In this document: positions 1 to 6,341 of the stretch, in pieces
Layout: the number at the start of each line of letters is the position of its first letter
Position numbering within the stretch: the stretch's first letter is position 1
Source: Flavobacteriaceae bacterium
GTDB taxonomy: Bacteria; Bacteroidota; Bacteroidia; Flavobacteriales; Flavobacteriaceae
Assembly: GCA_002714815.1 (NCBI GenBank)
Contig: PAYI01000031.1
Location: 18,470-25,103 of the forward strand
DNA length: 6,634 nucleotides
Direction of reading: 5' to 3'
Position numbers and translations under genes: made by a program
Notes under the pieces: generated by a model
What the model saw: only the letters and a program-made list of their open reading frames with translations
What the model was told of the DNA's origin: nothing
Databases searched by the model: none

Positions 1-972
1 GGTTCTGGTAAGTTCTGTTTTTGCAAAGAGCATTAAAGGTTCTTCTGTTAATATTTCATTGAGTTTTTTGTAGTTTTCAAAGTCGGATTTATTCAATCCA
101 ATCCAAAATCCCCAACCTATAAGATTGTCAAGTTCATCCAAAATAAATGGTATTTCAATTTCATGGTCTTTGGTTAAATCAAGTTGTGGCGCAAGGGTGT
201 ATTGTTTCTCGTCTATCAAGTGATATATAGTATCTGATACTTCTCTAATTACCATTTTAGTTTCTTCAACACTATCTTTTTTGTGCTCTACAATCAAATT
301 AGATCCTAAAACTTTTTTTATGTTAACCTTTAATGAAGCCCTTGAAAATCCTTTTTTTATTATGTTGAAAACTACTGGATTATCTCCAATAACTTTAAAT
401 GAACCCTTTAATTTATCATTTTTGGCTAAATTATAGTGTTGGTATCTTGTTTCAGCTCCTTCTATAAACTCAACATCTACACCTCCATAAATTAATTCTG
501 ACAAACCATTAATTTTTAGACACTCTATTTCAAAAAAGAAAATATCGTTTTTAAGTGCATCATACTGAAAACTCAAAGGAGTTCCTTTACTGTTTGTTTC
601 GGTATACAAATTTGCTAAGTAAACTGTATCATTTTTAATTTGATTAGATAGAATGTCTACAAGAAAGTCCTCATAACCTTTAATTTTAATAGATCCGGAA
701 TCTAACAATTTTAATCTTAAACTGTCTAAATATTTCTTATAATATTGTTTTAAATCATCTTTTTTATTTTTTAAAAGTAATTCTGCCTCACGCTCAAATT
801 CATTATTAAGGTTGTCCAAACCTATATTTCCGGATGGTATTTCAGGGGAAGAAATATTGTTCAATGAAAATGAGTTTGTTGGGATTTCATTAGAATTAGA
901 TACCTCAACTAGTGACTTGCAACCAATTGTAAAGAAAAATATAACTAGTAATTTTAAAAGTTCCTTGGTCAT
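1..972 (-). CDS. Putative lipoprotein of unknown family (3' end outside window)
   Basis: An uninterrupted frame of 324 codons starts at ATG 972-970 and is still open at position 1, so the C-terminus is missing. The N-terminus (MTKELLKLLVIFFFTIGCKS) has a short basic region, a hydrophobic core and a Cys at residue 18 preceded by T-I-G. This is a slightly atypical lipobox but fits a signal peptidase II lipoprotein signal. Residues 20-55 are Ser/Asn/Pro-rich like a linker. Residues 56-90 are a charged, probably helical stretch. The rest alternates beta-strand-like segments and ends with an aromatic motif GWGFWIGL (286-293). I do not recognise the family. It starts only 5 bp after the DUF4407 stop, so it is almost certainly co-transcribed and probably translationally coupled. 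The likely location is the periplasmic face of the inner membrane or the outer membrane. Its role is unknown; a periplasmic partner of the DUF4407 protein is an inference from context. Confidence 0.8.
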   Translation of the reverse strand, partial: MTKELLKLLVIFFFTIGCKSLVEVSNSNEIPTNSFSLNNISSPEIPSGNIGLDNLNNEFEREAELLLKNKKDDLKQYYKKYLDSLRLKLLDSGSIKIKGYEDFLVDILSNQIKNDTVYLANLYTETNSKGTPLSFQYDALKNDIFFFEIECLKINGLSELIYGGVDVEFIEGAETRYQHYNLAKNDKLKGSFKVIGDNPVVFNIIKKGFSRASLKVNIKKVLGSNLIVEHKKDSVEETKMVIREVSDTIYHLIDEKQYTLAPQLDLTKDHEIEIPFILDELDNLIGWGFWIGLNKSDFENYKKLNEILTEEPLMLFAKTELTRT

Positions 973-977
973 TATTT

Positions 978-2087
978 TCAATTCTTAGAGATCTTTTTTT
1001 CTAGATCAGATCGTATTTTTTCATACCGATCATAAGCATCTTTTTTGACAATATCCTGGATCTGCTTTTCTTTTGATTTGATTTCAAAGCGAGTAGACAT
1101 TTCTTTCATTTTTTTGTTTTTCAGTCTCTCATGATCAAAGTTGTCTAGTGCCTTTAAATAATTTACTTCAAACTTTTTTTCAAATTCTAGAATTAAATTT
1201 TCATAAGGGCCTTTACTAGACATAAGTTTAGTTAGAATTGGTGCAATCTCCACCATTACAAACATAAAAAGTATAAATAAAGAAGAAGTAGTTTCTAAAC
1301 TATTTAAGGCCCTAATTTGATCTAACAGGCCATAAGAAAGACTGCCTTTTAGCATGTCTTTCTCATTTTTCATTTGAAGTCTAATATTACCTTCCTCATC
1401 ATCCAATTGTTTTAATGTTTTGTTGCGTTTTAACCTTTCAGAAATCATTTCAGCTTCAAATGCTTCGTATTTTTCTTGTTTACTAAAACACTCTATACCT
1501 CTACCCTTTTTTCTTGTTCCGCATGTTCCATCACATTCACATTTATAATCTTCATAATACTGCTCACGCATCATAAGAAGTTTATTATACTGTTGCTCAG
1601 TTATTTTCTTTTTTTGACTATTTGCATGCATTAAATCTGCATACTTTAAATCTACGTTGGATATTAATGTTGTATTTTCTACTTTTAAGAAAGCTTCTAT
1701 TTCAGATTTGAAAATTTGAATCTCTAATGGTTTTGAAATAATTACTGCAATTATAATTGCTATGAGTATTCTAGGGATAGCTTTTAAAAAATCATTCCAT
1801 TTACTATCTGAGCAGCGCATACTCGAAATAATATATCGGTCTAGGTTGAAAATAATTCCACCCCATAAAAATGCTAGAATAATGTTAATAGCTAGATTAT
1901 CAAAAATGATTGAAAGTGCAAAAAAAGAGGAGACAATTGCAAGTATTGATGTAAAAACTACAGTCATTCCAATACTAGAATACTTTGTTATTTCAAAGCG
2001 AGGGCAGTTTTTCAATATTTCCAAACTAGCTCCAGAGCATTTAATTAAAAATTGATTAATTATATTAACCTTAGTAGAAGGTTCCAT
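978..2087 (-). CDS. DUF4407 domain-containing four-helix membrane protein
   Basis: This 369-residue protein spans the usual length of the DUF4407 family (function unknown). Predicted membrane helices lie near residues 39-62, 65-82, 104-122 and 268-288. Family-like motifs are visible: FNLDRYIISS (80-89) after helix 2, PRILIA...ISKPLEIQIF (105-126) in helix 3, and EIAPILTKLMSSKGPYE (280-296) after helix 4. With the N-terminus inside, the 140 or so residues between helices 3 and 4 fall in the periplasm. They are highly charged and helical and include a Cys/Gly-rich loop (183-200; Cys 183, 185, 189, 200). The C-terminal 75 residues are a charged cytoplasmic helix. The start is set by the TAATG overlap with the upstream gene, and no Shine-Dalgarno sequence is seen, so translation is probably coupled. 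The family assignment is from recalled motifs; a transport, scaffold or sensor role is not shown. Confidence 0.9.
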   Translation of the reverse strand: MEPSTKVNIINQFLIKCSGASLEILKNCPRFEITKYSSIGMTVVFTSILAIVSSFFALSIIFDNLAINIILAFLWGGIIFNLDRYIISSMRCSDSKWNDFLKAIPRILIAIIIAVIISKPLEIQIFKSEIEAFLKVENTTLISNVDLKYADLMHANSQKKKITEQQYNKLLMMREQYYEDYKCECDGTCGTRKKGRGIECFSKQEKYEAFEAEMISERLKRNKTLKQLDDEEGNIRLQMKNEKDMLKGSLSYGLLDQIRALNSLETTSSLFILFMFVMVEIAPILTKLMSSKGPYENLILEFEKKFEVNYLKALDNFDHERLKNKKMKEMSTRFEIKSKEKQIQDIVKKDAYDRYEKIRSDLEKKISKN

Positions 2088-2089
2088 TA
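2085..2089 (-). other. TAATG stop/start overlap (translational coupling)
   Basis: On the minus strand the TAA stop of the PLD-like/Ig gene (2089-2087) shares its last base with the ATG of the DUF4407 gene (2087-2085). The preceding bases are A/T only, with no Shine-Dalgarno match, so reinitiation by terminating ribosomes is the likely way the second gene is translated. This suggests a fixed production ratio of the two proteins. Confidence 0.75.
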
Positions 2090-3148
2090 TTTAAAATTTT
2101 TCAATAAATATTCTTTTACTAAGTAAAGGAATTTTTTAAAAGAATTTTTGTTTTTAATGGTTTTTATCTCAGTAGGCTCAATAGTTTCCTTAAAAATTTC
2201 ATTATTTTCAAAACAATGAAGTGATATGCTTTTTCTCTGATTGTTGTTAATAGACTGAAAGACAAAATTAAAATCTGTTTTCTTTGAAATTTCAAATTCA
2301 TGGCTCCCTATTAATGGTAAATTTCCCAAGTTTGCTTCTAAAAGTTTACCTAGCATTTTAATATTCCATGACAATTTCACCATTTGACCAGAATAAACAG
2401 CATAATCATTTGTATTCTCATTCGTGGTCTGAATAGCTATGTATTCCTTAAGTATTGGATCAAAAACCTCTACTTCAAATGTTATTTCCTTTCTTTTTAA
2501 AACTCGAACATAGACGCTTTTTTTTTGAACAACTCCTTTGTTTTTTGCAACAAGAGTAAATTTAGTGTCTTTATTTATTGATAAATGCTTTATTCCTTTT
2601 TCTTCAAACTTTTCATCAAAAGGTTCTATTTGAATTTCATGAGCGTTTTTAACTTCCCAACTTAAAACAACTTCCTCTCCTGGATAAACTATACTCTGAT
2701 TTAATTCAAAATCAACTAATATATCACCATCGAACATTGTGAGTTTTTTTGAAGCAAGCGTTAAACCATTAAAAAAATCGTTTTTTGAACGAACCAAGTT
2801 TTCAGGGTTATCAAAATCTTCTTGTTTGCGCTTGCTAACTAAATATTCTTTATCAAAAATTGCAAAATAGTCTTCTTTAACAAAAAGGTCTTTATCAACT
2901 TTCCAATAAATTTGAACATTCATGTCAATAAGCCTTTTACATAAATTTACCAGTTTCATTGATTTTTTGTGGCTTGTTGAAATTACCACAATTTCAGCAG
3001 TAAGATCATCAGAAACTGCTTCAAATAAAAATTTTGATAAAAGAAAAAGATCATATTCATCAATCATAAGCTGAACCATCTTATGATCTCTTTGTAACTC
3101 TTTCTCAAGTTCAGACATCAAATCATAACTATAGTAGAATCTGAACAT
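2087..3148 (-). CDS. Degenerate PLD-like domain with two Ig-like modules, function unknown
   Basis: This 353-residue protein has no signal peptide or membrane helix and is probably cytoplasmic. Residues 50-135 alternate beta strands and helices (EIVVIST 52-58, VQIYWKV 78-84, EDYFAIFD 92-99, YLVSK 102-106). This resembles a phospholipase-D-like half domain, but the H-x-K-x4-D positions read E92, Y94 and D99, so the catalytic His and Lys are absent. Residues 139-218 look like an Ig/cohesin-like beta sandwich with the pattern YPGEEVVLSWEVKNAHEI. Residues 222-314 repeat that pattern more loosely (YSGQMVKLSWNIK). The last 19 residues (335-353) form a basic amphipathic helix that could touch the membrane. 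It is the first gene of the leftward operon, overlapping the DUF4407 gene by 1 bp. The start at 3148 is the first ATG; Met11 (3118) is a possible alternative. Domain names are recalled pattern matches and moderately uncertain; a binding or adaptor role is inferred. Confidence 0.8.
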   Translation of the reverse strand: MFRFYYSYDLMSELEKELQRDHKMVQLMIDEYDLFLLSKFLFEAVSDDLTAEIVVISTSHKKSMKLVNLCKRLIDMNVQIYWKVDKDLFVKEDYFAIFDKEYLVSKRKQEDFDNPENLVRSKNDFFNGLTLASKKLTMFDGDILVDFELNQSIVYPGEEVVLSWEVKNAHEIQIEPFDEKFEEKGIKHLSINKDTKFTLVAKNKGVVQKKSVYVRVLKRKEITFEVEVFDPILKEYIAIQTTNENTNDYAVYSGQMVKLSWNIKMLGKLLEANLGNLPLIGSHEFEISKKTDFNFVFQSINNNQRKSISLHCFENNEIFKETIEPTEIKTIKNKNSFKKFLYLVKEYLLKNFK

Positions 3149-3187
3149 TTATAATTAATTTAATTACATAAAAATACAATTCCAAAT

Positions 3188-3199
3188 TCAAAATTTTGA
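3188..3199. repeat. 12-bp perfect palindrome, possible operator
   Basis: TCAAAATTTTGA reads identically on both strands. It lies near the middle of the divergent spacer and directly abuts the 5' end of the predicted -7 element at 3200. That position would let a bound dimeric regulator block the rightward promoter and possibly the leftward one. In such A/T-rich DNA a palindrome of this length could arise by chance, and no regulator gene is in the window. Confidence 0.3.
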
Positions 3200-3207
3200 T
3201 AAATTTG
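3200..3207 (+). promoter_or_regulatory. Predicted Bacteroidota -7 promoter element for the STAND gene
   Basis: TAAATTTG matches all fixed positions of the TAnnTTTG -7 consensus of Bacteroidota. It ends 17 bp before the ATG at 3225, which would give a leader of roughly 10-13 nt. No clear -33 TTG lies at the usual 17-23 bp upstream, so activity may be weak or dependent on an activator. The leader (for example AAAAG at 3216-3220) lacks a Shine-Dalgarno match, as is common in this phylum. Confidence 0.45.
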
Positions 3208-3224
3208 AGAATATTAAAAGTTTA

Positions 3225-6200
3225 ATGTCGCAAAATTCTAAACTTGTTGGTCTGGTTCCATACCAGGAAAAAAACAATTCTGTTTTTTTTGGTCGTGAAA
3301 AAGAAGTGGAAAATCTACTTCAAATAATTCAGAAAAATAAGTTAATTACTTTAACTGGGCCATCCGGCTCAGGAAAAACTTCTTTGATCAATGCTGGTCT
3401 AATTCCAAGATTGAGAAAAGGATTCTTAGGACAATCCGGAAAGGATTGGGCTATTTGTAAATTTAGACCAGGAGTAAGCCCAATTGACAATATGATTGGT
3501 GCACTTACTACTTCGGGGGTTTTTAATATTGATTTAAGATCCAATACTGAAGATTTTTTAAATTATAAAAAAATAATTGATCAGGATCAATCTTTATCAC
3601 TTTCTAAGATTTATTCAAATTCTGAAATCAATGAAAAAAAGAATCTGCTTATTGTAGTTGATCAAATTGAGGATCTTTTTTTGTATAGTAATATTAATTT
3701 TGAAAAAGAGGGAGAAGATCAATTACTAATAGATATTATTTCAAGAACTGTCAGAATCAAAGAAATTTCTGTTTACTTTTTGATATGCCTTCAAACAGAA
3801 CATATACCAAGGTTAAATAAATTTAGTAATATCCAGGAGCTATTTAATAAATCGCAGTATTCTATCCAGAATATTGGTTCAGAAGGACTTAAAAAACTTA
3901 TAAAAAAGAATTTTACTGAAAATGGAATTGGATTTGACTCTAATGCTTATAATGAACTGGTTAAATCTTTAACTAATGACTTGAGTTTGCTTCCAAACAT
4001 TCAATTTTTACTATATCGCCTTTTTCATGAAAAGTTAGACTTAAAGAAAATAAATAAAGAAATAATAAATGAATTAGGTGGAGTCAAAAATGTAATTTCA
4101 AACAAATTAGAAGAGATTTTTATCTCATTACCTGAATCTGATCAAGAGGATTTTTCTAAACTTCTAAGAGCTACTATGAATTTTAAAAATCCTGAAAATC
4201 AATTTTTTGCAAACAGTTTTAAAAATCTTCTAGAAATTAGTGGATTAGAAAAAGCTAATGCAGAACGTCTAATTTTTCTATTTAAAAAAGATCTAGGTCA
4301 ATCTTTTTGTGTTTTTGAAGAAAAAATTTCTGGAATTAAAAGCAAAATTAAACAGAGAATCCTTCTGGGAGACATCATCTCTTTCAAATACCAAAAAAAT
4401 AAAAACTGGTTACGTGAAGAAGTTTGGAAAGATCAAGAAAAATCTACATTTTTAAGCTACATTGATTTCGCAAATCTTGCTAATAAATTTGCTTTAAGTG
4501 AAATTAGTTTAATGTCTTCACCTGAATTAGAATCTTCTATTAAGTGGAGAGATTCTTCAATTCAAAATGAAAATTGGTCAAAAAAATACTCCCTAAATTA
4601 TTCTAAAACAATTGATTATATAAATAAAAGCGAATTAACCTTTAATAATAATAAAAAAAGGGAAGAACTTACAATTAGAAGAAAAAAACGAGTTACTAAG
4701 GGAGTAATTTCAGCAATAAGTACTCTTACAGTTATTGCAATAATTATGGCAATTGGAGCATTTATAAATAAAGGTAAGGCAGAAAAAAATTTTAGAGAAG
4801 CTAATATGGCCAAAGAACTTGCTGAAAAAAAGTCTACAGAAGCTGAAATCGCCAGAGAAGAAGCTAATGAAAGTGCTTTAATCGCAATAGAAGAAAAAAA
4901 GCTTGCCGATTCAGCAAAAATCATAGCTCAAAATTCCCTTACAAAAGCAAGAATTGCTGAAAAAAAAGCTGTTAAAAGTGCTTTGCTAGCTGAAGAACAA
5001 AAAAAATTGGCTGAAGCTTCATTTAAAGTTGCAACAGAAAAACAAAAAGAAGCTTTAATTCAAAAAGAAAAAGCCACAGTAGCAAAAGATCAAGCAGAAA
5101 AATTAAGAGAAATTGCTCTTCTAGAAACTGAATTTTATCCTTTAATGCTAGAATTGGAAAAAATTATTGAAGACAACTCTTATGAAACTTCAAAAGAGTT
5201 GATCATAAATACAATAGAAGAAGCTCTCAAAAAATATTATAAGTATAAAGAATTATTAAATGTAACCAATTCTGGAACAAAAGTGACTGAGGGACTTTTT
5301 GTTTTATTACAAACTACTTTGAGAATTTTAGAAAATAAAAATTCTTACAGAGAAACATCTATGAAAATAAAAAACATTAAACCTGTTGCTTCAATAAGAT
5401 CAATTAGCTCTTTCGAAAATAGTATTATTGCTCTAGGGGGGGATGATCGATACCTTTATCTTTTAAATGGTGCTACCAAAGCAGAAATCCCTCGAATAAA
5501 TATTAATGAAAGAATTCGAAAAGTTAAAATTGCAAGCTCAAGTATAATATTTGTAGGAACTTTTAAAGGAAATGTTTACCAAATTGATTTAAAAGCAAAT
5601 AACTCAAGAGACAGAAAGAAAATAATTTATAAAGCCGCAACACCAATAAAAGAATTACATTATAATTCAAATTTGAAAGAACTTTTTATTGTTTCATCAA
5701 AAAAAGTAGTCAAATTTCAGCAAAATAATCTAATTACATTATCAGAAAATATTGAATTAAATTCAAGTGCTTATATTGAACAAATAAAAGGTCTTTTAAT
5801 TTCTTCTAATAATGGTTTGCTTATTCAAACATCGGAAAATAATTATTCTGTAAATATTAATGAAGTTGATTTAAAGAGTGAAAAAATAACAGCAATTTCT
5901 CTTGCTGGAAAACGTTTATTTTTAGGAACAAGTTTGGGACAAATTTACGTCTACAAAGTAGACTTTGTTTCAAATACTAAAATTTCACTTACTTTTGAAA
6001 ATAAAATAATTTTGCATCGATCTGAAATTACAAAGCTCTTTTATGACAGCTCTAATAATAATCTCTACTCTGCAAGTTTTGATAATCAAGTTCTTAAATA
6101 CAATATTGATTTTAAAGATCTAGCAAAAATTACTAATAACGCAATCTCCTTTACAGGTCACGAAAAATGGGTTTGGGATATAAATCAGATAAAAGACTCC

Positions 6201-6323
6201 CAAGGTAATGATCTTATCATTACGGCGGATGAAAATGGGAACCTTCTTTCTTGGTTTGATGCCACTGATAAGCTTGTTGCCAAAGTTGAAAAGCTTTTAA
6301 ATACCAAAAGACAAGAAAATTAA
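3225..6323 (+). CDS. nSTAND1 NTPase with transmembrane helix, coiled coil and WD40-like propeller
   Basis: This 1032-residue signal-transduction ATPase is of the STAND class, which typically oligomerises on ligand sensing. The order is as follows. The nSTAND1 NTPase begins at once (VGLVPYQEKNNSVFFGRE, 8-25), with Walker A GPSGSGKTS (45-53) and Walker B-like LLIVVDQIEDLF (141-152). A sensor-like LLPNIQFLLYRL follows (255-266), then a winged-helix-like region to about 400. A linker contains the NWSKKYSLNYSKTIDYI segment (450-466) recalled from Bacteroidota relatives. A basic stretch (477-492) precedes one membrane helix (493-514). An Ala/Glu/Lys-rich coiled coil covers about 515-632. A helical spacer is followed by seven divergent WD40-like units (about 721-1012), the last with the clearest GH...W pattern. 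No effector domain precedes the NTPase. Basic residues before the helix favour a cytoplasmic NTPase and periplasmic propeller. The start at 3225 fits the domain edge; a glycosyltransferase-like gene follows after 18 bp. The ligand is unknown. Confidence 0.93.
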   Translation: MSQNSKLVGLVPYQEKNNSVFFGREKEVENLLQIIQKNKLITLTGPSGSGKTSLINAGLIPRLRKGFLGQSGKDWAICKFRPGVSPIDNMIGALTTSGVFNIDLRSNTEDFLNYKKIIDQDQSLSLSKIYSNSEINEKKNLLIVVDQIEDLFLYSNINFEKEGEDQLLIDIISRTVRIKEISVYFLICLQTEHIPRLNKFSNIQELFNKSQYSIQNIGSEGLKKLIKKNFTENGIGFDSNAYNELVKSLTNDLSLLPNIQFLLYRLFHEKLDLKKINKEIINELGGVKNVISNKLEEIFISLPESDQEDFSKLLRATMNFKNPENQFFANSFKNLLEISGLEKANAERLIFLFKKDLGQSFCVFEEKISGIKSKIKQRILLGDIISFKYQKNKNWLREEVWKDQEKSTFLSYIDFANLANKFALSEISLMSSPELESSIKWRDSSIQNENWSKKYSLNYSKTIDYINKSELTFNNNKKREELTIRRKKRVTKGVISAISTLTVIAIIMAIGAFINKGKAEKNFREANMAKELAEKKSTEAEIAREEANESALIAIEEKKLADSAKIIAQNSLTKARIAEKKAVKSALLAEEQKKLAEASFKVATEKQKEALIQKEKATVAKDQAEKLREIALLETEFYPLMLELEKIIEDNSYETSKELIINTIEEALKKYYKYKELLNVTNSGTKVTEGLFVLLQTTLRILENKNSYRETSMKIKNIKPVASIRSISSFENSIIALGGDDRYLYLLNGATKAEIPRININERIRKVKIASSSIIFVGTFKGNVYQIDLKANNSRDRKKIIYKAATPIKELHYNSNLKELFIVSSKKVVKFQQNNLITLSENIELNSSAYIEQIKGLLISSNNGLLIQTSENNYSVNINEVDLKSEKITAISLAGKRLFLGTSLGQIYVYKVDFVSNTKISLTFENKIILHRSEITKLFYDSSNNNLYSASFDNQVLKYNIDFKDLAKITNNAISFTGHEKWVWDINQIKDSQGNDLIITADENGNLLSWFDATDKLVAKVEKLLNTKRQEN
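4845..5021 (+). repeat. 35-residue internal repeat in the STAND coiled coil
   Basis: Residues 541-564 (4845-4916) and 576-599 (4950-5021) of the STAND protein align without gaps at an offset of 35 residues, with 12 of 24 identical. The shared core is of the type SAL-A-E-KKLA. Thirty-five residues equal five heptads, so the duplication keeps the coiled-coil register. It looks like stalk growth by duplication; the nucleotide identity has decayed, so it is not recent. Confidence 0.6.
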
Positions 6324-6341
6324 ATACTCAAAGCTTGTCCT

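Larger units (their letters stand above)
3149..3224. promoter_or_regulatory. Divergent intergenic region with promoters for both units
   Basis: This 76-bp, almost wholly A/T spacer separates the start codons of two head-to-head genes, so it must hold the nearest promoters for both. A good Bacteroidota-type -7 element is seen for the rightward gene at 3200-3207. For the leftward gene only weak near-matches are seen (minus-strand TGAATTTG at 3190-3183 and TATTTTTA just downstream), neither with a convincing -33 TTG. A 12-bp palindrome sits between the two. The short spacing makes coordinated control likely, but that is inference. Confidence 0.6.

Noticed and set aside
1762..2055. Open frame on the plus strand opposite the DUF4407 gene
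   Set aside because: It lies entirely antisense to the membrane-helix region of a well-supported gene, has no recognisable domain or promoter, and is explained by low stop density there.
2852..2875. Active HKD phospholipase/nuclease site
   Set aside because: The positions that should be His and Lys are Glu and Tyr, so no catalytic claim is made.
3283..3290. T8 run near the STAND start as a slippage or terminator signal
   Set aside because: It encodes conserved V-F-F of the FFGRE motif, and homopolymer T/A runs are common throughout this A/T-rich DNA.
3329..3544. Open frame on the minus strand opposite the STAND Walker A region
   Set aside because: It is antisense to the conserved NTPase motifs and its composition mirrors that gene; no independent evidence.
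4616..4924. Open frame on the minus strand opposite the STAND coiled coil, with a hydrophobic Ser/Ala-rich product
   Set aside because: The hydrophobic composition is the expected antisense reading of Ala/Glu/Lys-rich codons, not a real membrane protein.
4845..5021. Tandem DNA repeat or CRISPR-like array
   Set aside because: The similarity is at protein level with decayed nucleotides and only two units, so it is a coiled-coil duplication.
6324..6341. Terminator between the STAND and GT9-like genes
   Set aside because: The 18-bp gap has no stem-loop followed by a T run; read-through is more likely.
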